From assembly GCF_001704415.2 (NCBI RefSeq), contig NC_030817.1, positions 55,227,550 through 55,291,549 on the forward strand: DNA of 64,000 bases. Direction: 5' to 3'. The stretch is from Capra hircus (Eukaryota > Chordata > Mammalia > Artiodactyla > Bovidae). The notes under the pieces were generated by a model. That model made no database searches, was not told the DNA's origin, and saw only the letters and a program-made list of their open reading frames with translations. The position numbers were made by a program, and so were the translations under genes. The first letter of the stretch is position 1. Each line of letters opens with the position of its first letter. This document shows positions 35,863-48,091 of the stretch, in pieces.

Positions 35863-36062
35863 AAATAAATACTACTACACTCAAAATAGACACTAATACA
35901 CTCAAAATAGATAATCAATAAATGCCTACTGTAGCACAAGAAACTATATTCAATGTTTTGTAATAATCTATAAAAGAAAAATGTGTGTGTGTGTGACTGA
36001 ATCACTGTGTTCTATATCAAAACTAGCACTGCATTGTAAATCAATTATACTTTAGTAAAAAG

Positions 36063-37150
36063 ATTAAAACATTTATGCATCAAAGGACACCACCAAGAGA
36101 GTAAAAAGACACCCTACAGAATAGGAGAAAATATTTTAAACTCATATATCTGATAAGGGTCTATTATCCAAAATATATAAAGAACTCATAACAACAAAAA
36201 GACAAAAACACAGTTTAAAATGGGCAAAGGACTTGAATGGAAATAAACAAATTGCCAAAAAGTACATGAGAAGATGCTCAACATAATTTGCCATTAGGGA
36301 AATGCAAGAAAAACCACAAGAGGGTACCATTTCACATTCCTTTAGGATGGCTATAATTACAAACAGAAAACAAGTGTTGGTGAGGATGTGGAAAGATTGG
36401 AACCTTCATATACTGTTTGTGGGACTGAAAAATGGTGCAACCACTGTGGAAAACAGTTTGAAAATCTCTTAATAAATTAGAATTACCATATAATTCATCA
36501 ATCTCACTCTAGGTTTATACCAGAAAAATTGAAAACAGGTGTCAAACAAAAACTTGCAGCACTACTTTTAACAGCCCCAAAGTAAAAACAGCCCAAGACA
36601 TGGAAGCAACCTAAACGTCCATAGACAGAGGAATGGATAAAGAAGATGTGATTTACCTGTATCCTAGAATGCTACTCAGCCATAAAAAGGAATGAAATAA
36701 TGCCATGTACAGCAACATGGATGAACAGCACTATTTACAACAGCCAAAAAGTAAAACCAACCCAAAGGTCCATCAACTGATGAATGGATAAAATGTGGTA
36801 TATTCCATACCATAGAATACTATTCTGACATTAAAAGGAATGAATCACTGACAAATGCTATAATATGGATAGACCTTGAAAGCTTTATACTAAATGAAAG
36901 GAGACAGACACATAAGTTATTATGTTGCACGATTCAGTTTTTAAGGAATACCTATATAAGCAAACCCGTGGAGACAGAAGATTCATGGCTGCTGGGTGGT
37001 GGTGGGAGGGGAGAAAGCAGAGGATGGGTAGTAACTGTTTATAAAGAGAACAGAGTTTCTTCTTGGGGTAGTGAAAATTGTCCAGAACTAAATGGTGGTG
37101 ATAGTTATGAATATACTAAATGTCACTAACAGTAACTTTTATATTAAGTA
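36063..37150 (+). mobile_element. Old L1, downstream half and 3' UTR
   Basis: Continuation of the L1 at 28590-29688: ORF2 C-terminus (catatatctgataagggtct, aatgggcaaaggacttgaat) then the old L1 3' UTR (aacagcccaagacatggaag, gaatactattctgac). The insertion of the younger L1 between the halves is the most economical explanation. Confidence 0.85.
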
Positions 37151-37156
37151 CATTTT

Positions 37157-38516
37157 ATTGTTGTTGCTTGGTTGCCAAGTCACGTCCGACTCTTTGCAAC
37201 CCCACGGACTGCAGCACAGCAGGCCTCCCTGCTCCTCACCATCTCTCAGAGGTTGCCCAAGTTCATGTCCATTGAATCAGTGATGCCATCCAACCATCTT
37301 ATCCTCTGTTTCCCTCTTCTCATTCTTCCTTTAATCTTTCCCAGCATCAGGGTTTTTCCAATAAGTCAGTTGGCCAAAGTGTAGGAGCTTCGGCTTCAGA
37401 ATCAGTCCTTCCAATGGGTATTCAAGGTTGATTTCCCTTAGGAATGACTGGTTGGATCTCCTTGCTGTCCAAGGAACTCTCAAGAGTCTTCTCCAGAACC
37501 ACAGTTTGAAAGCATTCTATGGTCCAACTCTCACATCCATCCATCCATACCTGACTACTGGAAAGATCATAGCCTTGACTATACGAACTTTTGTCAGCAA
37601 AGTGATGTCTTTGCTTTTTAATACACTGTCTAGGTTTGTTATAGCTTTACTTCCAAGAAGCAATTGCCTTCTAATTTCATGGCTGTAGCCACCATCCATG
37701 GTGACTTTAGAGCCCCCAAAGCAGCAATTTGTCACTGCTTCCACCTTTTCCCCTTCTATTTGCCATGAAGTGATGGAAGTGGATGCCATGATCTTAGTTT
37801 TTTTTTCTTAATATTGAGTTTTAAGCTGGCTTTTCCACTCTCTTCTTTCACCTTATCAAGAAGCTCTTAATTTCCTCTTCACCTTCTGCTGTTAGAGTGG
37901 TATCATCCACATATCTGAAATTGTTGATGTTTCTCCCAGCAATCTTGATTCCAGCTTGTAACTCATGCAGCCCAGCATTGAGCAAGATGTGTTCGGCATA
38001 GAAGTTAAATAAACAGGGTGACAGTATGTAGACTTGTCCTCCTTTCTCAATTTTGAACTAGTCAACTGTTGCTTCCTGGCCCTCATACAGGCTTCTCAGA
38101 AGACAGACAGGTAAGATGGTCTGGTATTCCCATCTCTTTAAAGAGTTTTCCATAGTTTGTTATGATTCACACAGTCAAAGGCTTTAGCACAGTCAATGAA
38201 ACAGAAGTAGATGTTTTTCTGGAATTCCTTTGCTTTCTCTATGATCCAGCAAATGTTGGCAATTTGATCTCTGGTTCTCCTGCCTTTCCTAACCCCAGCT
38301 TGTACATCTGGAAATTCTCAATTCAAGTACTGCTGAAGCCTAACCTGAAGGATTTTGAGCATAACTTTACTAGCATGGGAAATGAGTGCAATTGTCTGGT
38401 AGTGTGAACACTCTTTAGTACTGCCCTTCTTGGGAATTGGGATGAAGACTGACCTTTTCCAGTCTTGTGGCCACTGCTGGGTTTTCCAAATTTGAAGACA
38501 TACTGAATGTAGCACA
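37157..38516 (-). mobile_element. Diverged BovB LINE, 5'-truncated
   Basis: Minus-strand BovB covering the reverse transcriptase to the 3' end, clearly older than the copy at 682-3492. The RT motif reads YVDD (37902-37913) rather than YADD. The 3' end at 37157 is a diverged sequence without the clean ttcag repeat. Frames are broken throughout; residual pieces at 37517-37789 and 38318-38515 are still legible. It directly abuts the old L1 3' end. Confidence 0.92.
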
Positions 38517-40063
38517 TTTTTAAAAATACAGGAACACAGGGCAGGAAGCAGTCAGGCAAGATAGAAACTTGAAAAGTTTCTATAGACACTGTAGACATTG
38601 TGAACTGAAGAAGGAAGAGCTTCCGGAAGCTGCCACAAGCTGAAGAGCGCCCTGGGGACATCTATCGGTGATGACCATTAGCTCCTACACTTTGTCCTCT
38701 TGGACGCCCACTGCTAAGCTCAGTGAGAGAGAGGCATGTGGTGGGTGCTCCAATACATAAGCTTTATGAATGAGAGAGTGAACTGTTAAGAGGGGCTGGG
38801 CCTGTCCTTGCTGAATGAGCCAGCACTCCCTGAACTGACAAGAAGCCCCCGTATGCTAAATGGAAAACTTGACAATATCCCTAGGATATTTGATGCCCCC
38901 TGCCAGGAAGCTTGTCAAGAAGCCAAGTAAACTCCAACCCCTGACCTTCCATCAGACCTTAGGAAGTGTTACCACCTAGAAATGTCTGTTACTTTAGTTA
39001 CATTTGGTCCAAAAGATGGTAAAGATAATTGACTTTGGAAAGAGCCACTACTGTCAAGAGGATTCCCCCCTAGCAAATAGCATACTGGAAAATCAAAAAC
39101 CTTGGTAGCTGAGAACTTGAACTGTAGATGGGCCCACACTTCCCACATAAACTGTGGCCTGAGACCTGACCTTAGAGTGAGAGTGGGTTTGAGCTGCTAG
39201 AGTCTATAAATATAAAGCCTATTAATAGGACAAGTGCATGGTGGCTGTAAATTAAACTCCAAGCTCAAACTTTATTATGGAGAAAAAGAATTACATAAAA
39301 GATAATTCAATTTGGAGAAAATGTACAGTTGAATTTAATAGATGTTGAATATGAACCACAAGGAGAGCAGATGGTTTGTTTAATTCAATATTGAGACAAT
39401 TATTTCTCCCTAATAAGTAGCTTTCTTGATTATAATTGTTGAGGAAAATCTACTTCTTGTTCCTTTAGGGATCTGCAGGTCACAGATTTCTCCATTCCCG
39501 GATGCAATTGAGATCATCAAAAACGTGCATCTGTGCCCAGCTTACAGTCTATCACAACCTTGGGCATCTCCTGTCTTGAATTTTCCTGTTTTCCTTCTCT
39601 CCTCTCATGTTCCAATCAAATCCTACTCATTCTACACTTTGTATCACACAGCACCACCATATGCTTTCCCCCCTCTATTTGTCATCAAATCTAGACACAC
39701 TATAGAGAGTGAACCCTGATTTTTTTCTGGTATATTTAGAGAAATCATTTTAGTCAATTATGGAGCATTTACCATGTGCTAGGCTCACTGGAGCATTATG
39801 AATGAAACAGTGGATGCGTTTTGGTCTCCAAAGATTCCCTGTCCAGTGAAGCAACTAACTTTGCTTTTTAATGGGCTAAGGAATTTTGACATTTGGGTTC
39901 ACCTGGTATGAGGCAGCATAAAACTCTGAGGTTGTCTATTTTTTAAAATAACTTAATGGTTTTTAAAAAATATTCGCACTTTCTTTGATAAATTACATTA
40001 ATAATAGCTATCTAAGACATCAGCCTTATGGCATACTTCTAAAATTTTCTCTAATTTAAATTT
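38517..40063. other. Single-copy stretch
   Basis: No repeat or gene recognised. A 97-aa plus frame at 39426-39719 has no domain. Confidence 0.4.
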
Positions 40064-40165
40064 TACTTTTTATTGAAGTGTAGTTGACCTACAGCACTGT
40101 TAGTTCCAGGTGTACAGCACTGTAATTTGTTATGTCTATACATGCAATACAATGGCCATGAGGAT
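40064..40165 (-). mobile_element. L1 3' UTR fragment, minus
   Basis: attgaagtgtagttgaccta and gtgtacagcactgtaa match the complement of the artiodactyl L1 3' end. Confidence 0.7.
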
Positions 40166-42599
40166 TTTCCATTTTTAGGGCCAACATCTGACGTGGCCTT
40201 CAGAGTGGTCCTTGGAATGTTTCGCATCACGTGATCATTTGCCTTGGGGTTGGGTGGAGGAGCCAGCAGAAACTCTAGTCTGCTGAGCTGGGTCTGGAGA
40301 GAAAGTTCCTGGAACAAGAACTTGGGGAGATGACATCAGTCTAAGAGGCTGTCTAAGAGATGCATATGAAGAAATCAGCCTTTAAATAACTAGTTCTTGT
40401 GGTGGCCTTCTACAATGAAACTGAACATTTTTCTTTGGAGGGGGGAGACTAAGATTACACTTTCTAAAAACAGTAGAGGTTCCATGATGATGGAATTTGG
40501 AGGGGATGCAAAACAACTTGGTGTGAACTCTAAAGGAAACAAGGATGGGGCATTAACTAGAGCATTAATTTGGCTCAAAGGGTCGGTCCATAAATTAGAA
40601 AGAAATGATTTCCTTCCTCTTGCTGTCCTTTGTTCTTATAGGTGTGGGTCATGGCATGATTTGGGAGACCAACGGAAAGACTGAGTACGAGCTAGGAAAA
40701 CAGAATAGGGAGCAAGTGTAACCAATGAAGAGAAGAATATGAGAGGAAAGGGATGACACCGCAAAACGTTGAGAGAGACAGAAGAGGGGGAAGGTATAAA
40801 GAGAATAAACACAGAAGGACTAAACCCAGTCCAGAGGTAGCTGACCAGGCCCTCTGTCCCCAGGGGGTTGTTTGCAGGAAGCAGCTCTTCACAGCAACAG
40901 CTGGAACAGAGAGGAGTGGAGCAGAGACAAGGCCCGTGGGAGGCCAGTGGTGCTCTCACCCTTTTGGCACTCCTTCTTCGTACCCTGTTGTTCTTTAGTC
41001 CCTTCTTTCCATCTCTAGCCTCAGAACTTGCTCTCCTCTGCCCTTTGGACCCTTTCATTTGCTTTGAGCTAAAAGGCAATTGCTTAAACTTGGGAAATCA
41101 GAATAATGATGGAATTTCAGTTTCTCACTCATAGGCCTTTGAATTTAAGAGCCTTATTTTGGGGAAGGACAGAAACTTTGCTGGTGACTCTAGTAGTCCA
41201 CCATTAAGGCACAGTCCTACCCTGTTTAGAACCAGAACTGGACAGGCCTTGAATAAGTAGGATGTAAAAAAAGGTCAGGAAAAGTTTTAGACTAAGCTGA
41301 CTCTAGAGGAACTACTGATTAGAAAACAACTCCAATGTGGCTATGCATACCATTTCCCCAATTTGGGGGTGCAGAGCCGAAGGGCAAGATGATTGAAGAA
41401 CGTAGGTGTTTCTTCAAGACAGAAGCAAATACGAAGAGGACAGAAATGCAGATGCCACTGTAATTTTAAGAACAACTGCGAAGAACAATTTCAACAACAA
41501 GAGCTAAATCACAAGGGTCAGAGTTGAAACAGATGAAACAGTTATGCAATTCCTACCCACATTTACAATGTACTGTGGGGCACACCAAATCCTAAGCCCT
41601 GCTGAAAGGGGAACGAAAATCTTGGACTTAATGTTCAACAATCTACATAATAACAATGCAAGATTTAAACCCACAAGTGTCATTTTAAGAAATATCCCTG
41701 GCATCAAAGCCATTCAAATTTCTTAGAGTTGAAAGAATTTGGACTGTATCAAAGACTGCTAATTCTCATAAAGGGGCTGGTATTTGAACAGCAGGAGTCA
41801 CTGGTTGAGGGCAATTTTATCAGACAGGTGGTGACTCTAGACAGTTTATTTTGTGTCTGTGTAATTAGATCCTCTTCCCAGGCACAGAGGCCAGGATTCT
41901 GAAAAAGAGAAAGATGCCCTTGTGTGCTCCCCTCCACGTCATTAGAAATCAGATGCACCAACTTTCACAGGTACTCACTGACTGCAATCTGAAAACTTGC
42001 CATCTGAGTCTCCACATAAAGCCATGCTTTTTCCACCATGCAAGATTAGTAACCCCGATCTCTGCCTGCCCCTACCTCATTCGGTAAAGGAAGCAACTGT
42101 TTTTTCCTTACATGTTTACGTGTATTATAATAATGCTTTATTTATTTTTTTACAACAAAAATATCTCCCTTTAATAAAGACTTTTTCGTCATCTTTAATG
42201 GGAAACAACTAAAATGTCATGAAAATAGTCCAGAAGGGAAATTTTTACTATTTATCTTTCAGATTATATATTTTTTCTTCAAAACCTGTACATATTCTTG
42301 TGATGTTTTCAAAAGTAGATCCTGATACAGATTTGACCCATCTGTAGATCCTAGAGGAGACACACCATAGGACTCAGATTCAAATTCAGCAGCAGTTGTT
42401 TATTTTCCAATGACTTTCTGTCTCCTAGTTCTTCTAGGTAGAGTTGCTTATATTTTTCCCACTCTGCTTTATAATAATCTTCTGGCAAATTTTTCATCTT
42501 GAAGAGTTCAGATTCCAAGTCTTCACTTCTGAGTTCATCTGATTTCTTATGGAAACATTCTTCTTCTCTCGTAACTACTCTTAAGTTCTCTTGAGATGC
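40166..42599. other. Single-copy stretch
   Basis: No repeat of clear identity. A 147-aa minus frame (40636-41079) and overlapping plus frames show no domain, so I do not call a gene. Confidence 0.4.
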
Positions 42600-43140
42600 T
42601 GCTTGTACCTTAACCAGAGGTTTTCTGGGATCTGAGACGGGGCCGTGTGAGCTTTCTGCTGAGTTTGTTTTTCGCTGTCCCAGTTTTCAGCACGATGGGT
42701 CTTCCCCTGCGCTGGATTCTCTTCACGTTCGCCTCTACCACGGGAGCTTCACTGAGTTGGGCTCCTGCTGTGCTTGGCCTCTTCCGGGTGGAGGTTGTTT
42801 CGGCCAGGTTACATCTGAGTCATGGCACCATAGATGTCACGCGAGTGTATGTTCCTCGGTTCTTTGTCTCATCACAACAAAGATTTGGAGCGACGGACAT
42901 TAAAGCCCTCGGCATGTCACAGCTCTCCAGTCTTGGACAAACCGTGTTATAGCTCTTAGGCAAATCAGTGTTACAGCTCTATTTTATTTAGAAGATAGTA
43001 GGACAATCCATTCTCGAAGCGTGAGGGCATGCCAACCCAAAGACTTGAAGAGAAGAGAGTGGAGGAGCGCACTGGGGGGGTGGGGGGGGGGTGCAGGGAG
43101 AGAGAGAGGGAGAGAGAGAGAGAAAAAGCGCACACATGTG
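42600..43140 (-). mobile_element. Probable class I ERV LTR (R-U5) with adjoining leader
   Basis: On the minus strand a pyrimidine-rich U3-like segment (43140-43030) is followed by an AATAAA-type signal (about 42985-42992), then repeated agagctgtaacac-type words (about 42990-42910) and gagacaaagaaccgagg near 42870, the layout of several ruminant class I LTRs. Sequence from about 42840 to 42600 may be the leader downstream of the LTR. The 5' end of the LTR is unclear because a G-rich/GA-rich simple tract lies in it. The plus-strand 101-aa frame here is antisense to the element. Confidence 0.45.
43074..43126 (+). repeat. G-rich tract followed by (GA)n
   Basis: A run of 7 G, a T, a run of 10 G and further G tracts, then a GA repeat. 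The four G tracts could form a G-quadruplex on the plus strand. Confidence 0.85.
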
Positions 43141-43192
43141 GGCGAGAAAGAGCTATTATAATGCTTAAAAAAATGAACTTTCAATTGCAATG

Positions 43193-43440
43193 GCAGACTT
43201 CCCTGTTGGTCCGGCGGTTAAGAATCCACCTGCCAATGCAGGGGATATGGGTTCAATTTCTGGTCCAGGAAGATCCCACCTACCACTGAGGGGCAACTAG
43301 GTCCATGTGCCACAACTGCTGAAACCCCTGCACCCCAGAGCCCATGCTCCACAGCAAGAGGAGCCCTCTCTCACCACAACTATACAAAGCCCACACGCAG
43401 CAATAAAGAGCCAGCACAGCCATAAATAAATCAATTTTTT
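43193..43440 (+). repeat. CHR-type SINE
   Basis: Head cagacttccctgttggtccg through agccataaataaatcaa tail. Confidence 0.93.
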
Positions 43441-44449
43441 TACACTGTAATGCCTTTAAGGAAATTATTTTATTCTTCAGATAGAGAGAACCTACTGTGG
43501 GGAGTCACTCCCTGGTGATGCTAAGATTCAAAGCCCCTACTCTGTGAAGGCTCTTTTCAATTAGTGTAGCTGATCTTAGGGTATAAACTGGATTTGAAAG
43601 CTGAAGCTGGGATTCATCCTTTCATTAAGAGCTAATCAGTTTCTGTGCATGTCTAACAAAGTTCCTAGAAACCTCAGTACCAAGGCTAGACAGGCATGTG
43701 GGGTTCTCAGATGTCCCCTCATATCCCTGCTTCTGGGAAAGCAGACTGTGGAAAAAAACAAGGATTTCTTTTGGATTTTGAAGAAATAGGTCTTCATTGT
43801 AGAATATAGGCTCAGAAATAGGATCTGGGGCTTGTTTCTTTGAGATAGTGCAGTAGAGGACAGAAAGCTAGGCAGTGCCTCAAAGGGTTAGTTCCTTTGT
43901 TGATGGTAACTGGTAGATCGGAAGGGTGACCAGATAGAGCCCAGAGGGTGATGGGGGTGGGACAGCCTTGAATGGTCATTTCTGATTCCTTGGGACAGGC
44001 TAGGGGAAGAAGGATGAATGGGTCCTACTCATATGGAAAATTCCCAGATGACACTTTTGCTTTATAACTACTCTTTCACCCCTTTACTCTCCTGAAGCTG
44101 CAACATTCCTATTTAATAAAAATAAAATGTTATCAGATGATAGAATAAGAGATCAAACAGAAAAAAAGTAGGCAGATGAGATATGCAAAAACCTGAGTAA
44201 GAGAAAGGCAGAAACGTTGAGAAAGTAAATATGGATAAAAACAAGGCAAAAACAGGAAAGAGATTAGGTGACATTGAAAGTAAAGAAATAATTGGTCACT
44301 GGAAGAAGGATCTAGGCAAGAAGAAGGAGAGAGAAAAGGCATGGGGTTAGAGTCCTTCAAGAGAGGACAGGAAGAGTACATAATTGTATCCTTTTTCCCA
44401 GAAGCATATTTTCTCTGTCTGCCCTCCTCTCCCTTCTTTCCTTTATTCC
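43441..44449. other. Single-copy stretch
   Basis: Nothing recognised. A 109-aa minus frame (44133-44462) is A/T-derived and hydrophobic by composition, with no family match I know. Confidence 0.35.
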
Positions 44450-44605
44450 TTAATAAATACATATTGAGAGCTGACTATTCTGTGCACTAGGCTTAGAAAC
44501 AAGGAGAAATCAGATGAGTGAGACCAGCTCCTTGCTCTTAAATTGCCTGCTAGTGAATTATGTGATACCCTGCCAAAGGCAGGAATAATGCCAATGTTCT
44601 TGCAG
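44450..44605 (-). mobile_element. L2 LINE fragment
   Basis: Text aataaatacatattgagagc then tgtgcactaggc and aagaccagctccttgctctt-like order matches the complement of the L2 3' end. Confidence 0.55.
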
Positions 44606-44887
44606 CTGGACTGTGGTTGAATGCAAGGCTTGGTGGGGGTAAGGCATTCTGCATGCATATTGGGCAGAAATTGATTTCAATGACCCCAAATTTGGGTCCA
44701 CAGGTGCCGTGCTGGTTGAGACTATACTGGGATGGGGACCCAGTGATGTGGCTAGTGGCTAAAGATTCAGACCTATAAAGATTCTGGCACCACTGGAAGT
44801 GTTAGTTGGGTACTTTAGGACTACTGGGCCCATGGCTGCTACATCCTCACTTATATATATTGTGGGAGAAATTATGAGACTTCCTCT

Positions 44888-45169
44888 GCTGCTGCTGCTG
44901 CTGCTGCTAAGTCGCTTTAGTCGTGTCCAACTCTGTGCGACCCCATAGACGGCAGCCCACCAGGCTCCACCGTCCCTGGGATTCTCCGGGCGAAAACACT
45001 GGAGTGGGTTGCCATTTCCTTCTCCAATGCATGAAAGTGAAAAGTGAAAGTGAAGTCGCTCAGTCGTGTCCGACTCTTCGCGACCCCATGGACTGCAGCC
45101 CACCAGGCTCCTCCATCCATGGGATTTTCCAGGCAAGTGTACTGGAGTGGGGTGCCATCGCCTTCTTCG
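44888..45169 (-). repeat. BOV-A2 SINE with (CTG)8 end
   Basis: Near-consensus dimer. Approximate target duplicates gagacttcctct (44876-44887) and gagagttcctct (45170-45181). The CTG run at its end is the longest in the window. Confidence 0.95.
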
Positions 45170-45358
45170 GAGAGTTCCTCTAGTTTCCCTGAATCAGTAT
45201 CTACTAGGAGTGGGATTAAGCAACACTTAAGTACACACGTCTATCATCACTGTAATCTGATGAAAGACATTTTAACACCAAACCATGGACCTACATCCCC
45301 GTTTTTTGGGAACTCAGTTGATTGGTGGGTAGCACCTTAGGCCTACCTTTGGAGCTTT

Positions 45359-45489
45359 TTCTGAGATGTGCCCTGGTGTCTCTGGAGCTTGGGTGCTATA
45401 TTCCAGCTCCTCCTCTGCCCTTTCGATGCTGTCAGTATTCTCCACGGCAGGCTCCTCTGCAGTACCCAGTTCCTTGATATCCTCCTGCC
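45359..45489 (-). other. Exon-like acidic open segment, identity unknown
   Basis: On the minus strand a segment follows a possible splice acceptor (tgtgtgggcag, ending about 45490) and runs to a possible donor (ccaaag/gtaggc near 45350). It encodes an acidic, polar stretch with EDIKELGTAEEPAVENTD in one frame. The polypyrimidine tract is weak and the family is unrecognised. It overlaps the first module of the 0.42-kb repeat series, so a repeated old exon is one possibility and chance is another. Confidence 0.25.
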
Positions 45490-46720
45490 CACACAAGCTT
45501 ACAGTCATCCTTGTGAGTCATCACAGGTCACATCACTCACCATAAGTGAAATCAAACCTTCCCCACTGCTTCCTCTCCAAGCTGCTGCAGGGAGGGGACG
45601 GGGACAAAGATGGAGATCTCAGCCTGCAAAGATGTGCCTTCCCTACCTTAAGACAGAGGTGGCTTACGTCACTCCTCAATCTCTGGCTTGTGGAAGAGTT
45701 GTCATTCTGTCTGGTTTCAGACACACCCCTTTCCCTTACTGTTAGTATCTTGGACCTTAAATAACAGAGGGGTCCTTTTCTTTTGAGCTTCTGTGAAGTG
45801 CGGTCCCTTCCTACTTCTCCCACGTCCCTTTTCGAAGATGAAGCATTTGTCAAGGCTTCCTCTTAGTCAACAAACACCTTTGTGTTTTGTCTCCTCCTCC
45901 TTTAGCAAAACCAAAAACCAAGTGTCCTTCAGCAAGGACCAGGTGTATCACATCAAGGGGAAAAGGACCCATAGTTCGTCTTGATATTCAACCTACAGCC
46001 CAGGGAGAATGCAGTAGCCAACACGAATGTTGCCTGGACTTCAGGGACCTACACACTCCCCCTCGTCGAGGCAGAGAGAGAAGAAACGCATTTTTGAAAC
46101 CTCTGAGATACAGATGGGCTATGCATTCTTACATGTCTGCTCTGGGATACATCATACTGTACGTAGCCCTAGAGCATAGTTAGAATGTTTCACCAGGGCT
46201 TGCCCTAAATTTCTCTGAGAAAGAAAATAAGGTTGTTTTCTTGCTCTCCTTCACTCCTCCTCTCATCTCCCTCTTCCATATTCTTGATAGCCTTCCTCCT
46301 CATGCCCAGTGTCTTGATGGCCTCAGCACCATCCTGTCAAAACCTCCTTTAAGCTCTTTGGATAAGAGGGCAAATAATTAGCACTTATGGTCAGAGACAT
46401 CCATGGGTCTCCATTTTCGCTAGTAACATGTTTCCCAGGGGAGAATTCTCCGGGGATTAGGAATGTCGCCAGGATCTTCTACAGACTTCAGTGAGGTCAG
46501 GGTGTTTGTCTTCCGACCTTGCCACCTCCCTTGCAGTGAATCTGAGACCTCCTCTTGGGTAACCAAAACCTTCATGTTCTGTCCTTTCCTCCCTTATTCA
46601 AACCAACCCTCAGTTGCCCTTTGGGAAGCAGTCATATAACCTCCTAAATGGCTAAAAAATAACAGCTTTTCTTCTATTCTTTTTTTTTAAACCAAGATTA
46701 TAGCTGGATTGCCTTCCCGT
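45440..46720. repeat. Diverged tandem modules of about 0.42 kb
   Basis: A word pattern of the type 'ccag-ccttgat/catg-ttctgtct...caaaacc' recurs at about 45461, 45877, 46303 and 46567. The first three are spaced 416 and 426 bases. Accompanying sequence repeats too: cagggagaatgcagtagcca at 46001 resembles 45580-45600 and 50280-50300. Similarity is about 60-70% by eye. The copy at 45877 has a strong pyrimidine tract and ag (ctcctcctcctttag), like a splice acceptor, which other copies have lost. Confidence 0.5.
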
Positions 46721-48091
46721 CTCTCTGTTGATAGATGACTTGGGCTAAAGTGAGAATAAGTATATGGTAGAGGGTGAAGGCTTTCCCACGACAGCCTTCT
46801 TTGCATGTGTGTGTCAGAGGTGGCAGAAGGACATCAGATGAGGCCCAAGTATATCCTTCAGGTAATATGAGTATTATATAATACTTAGGATGTCAAGTGA
46901 TATAGGTGTTAGCTGCAATGTCAAATCTCTAAAGGTGCTGCCATCTCCTTTAGAGGGATTGGGGTGACATTTAGGGCTGTTGAATAAAAACCTGGAGTAG
47001 GGGATGGTTGGTGGATATCTCTTGCTTTCACTCCCTATTTACAAACAGACCAGAAGTGGGAACGACGCTGCCTCCTTTCCCATTCCTGGTTATGTCCTGT
47101 TCTGCTGGGTGGTCCCCGAAACTCTGCATCTTCTCTGGCCCCTTCTCTTTTTGGCCATTCTACTGTTGGGTCTTTCCTGAATGAGGAGTAGGAAAGGAAA
47201 TTTTTTGAATACCTGGTGAATGCAAAAAAAAAATCAGTTTTCACCAAAAGTAATAGAAAGTACTCTAAAGGAGAAAATCTGTATATATACTTGGGGCCCT
47301 GTTTGCAGGTCCTTAAACTCCTAAGGCTGTGTATAGACCCTTGGTCAAAAACTTTTGTTCTTGTTGGTTCATTCTTAGAGTTAGAAATATTCCATTAGGG
47401 TGGAACTTGTGGTGGGGTGGACAGTTATACTTGATTTCACCCAATGTGAGAAGAATCTTGGGGGTGGGATAGATACTATTGTGAGACTTCCTTGGACTAT
47501 GTGAAATGGGTGTTCACATAAGCCAGTCTTCTGAGAGACTCAAGTTTTGTGTTATAAATTGGTTTGGAGTATAGATAGCAGCAATGGTCAGGGGTTAGGG
47601 GGTACCTAAAGGAGGCAGTTTTGAGAAACAAAACTGTATAATTGGGCAGTCAGACCAGTAACTCCTTCCTTATCAATCTCTTGATATTACCTGCTCCTGC
47701 CGGTGGTATTTGAAGGCATCTTAGTACTCTTACTGTGGCCTGAGCTCCAGCACAGCTGGGTGTGTATCACTCCCTGCACGGGCCCTTCAAATCCTTGGAG
47801 CAAATACAGGGAGGGGCAGCTGGGCTTTGGTGCACATCATGGAACTACTCCTTCTCTCCTTGGTTCCTGTTTCTTCTTATCTCTATCTCTGCATCATCCA
47901 ACAACCCTGTGAAAAGAGAAAAAATATTAAATAGCATCTGTCTCTTTCTACATATGGGAAGGTTTGGGGGAATAATTTGGAAAGCAGTTACAGCTCATTG
48001 CAACAAGGAAGGGAAAGAAGTGAGGATGTATATTTGGGCAGCACCCCAGAGGTCTGAAGGACTAGCAGGTGTTTCCAAAATAATCCTGTGC
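46721..48091. other. Single-copy stretch
   Basis: No named repeat. A faint further module may lie near 47130. Frames up to 113 aa (47762-48103) show no domain. Confidence 0.35.

Larger units (their letters stand above)
29689..36062 (+). mobile_element. Younger artiodactyl L1 inserted in older L1, carrying at least ten nested insertions
   Basis: L1 ORF2 runs in order through 29695-29871 (tggttctttgaaagataaac), 30016-30356, 30573-30770, 31083-31435 (reverse transcriptase with the catalytic FADD at 31407-31418), 31648-32332, 32463-32698, 33269-33461, 34328-34405, then 3' UTR at 34759-35220, 35401-35586 and 35863-36062, ending in the artiodactyl tail tatactttagtaaaa. Every gap is explained by a later element listed separately. 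The copy starts inside ORF2, so it is 5'-truncated. Stops and frameshifts break the frame; the best open piece is 31221-31424. Confidence 0.85.

Noticed and set aside
42647..42952. 101-aa plus-strand frame with hydrophobic N-terminus as a secreted protein
   Set aside because: It runs antisense to a probable ERV LTR and leader and has no recognised family; a chance frame is more likely.
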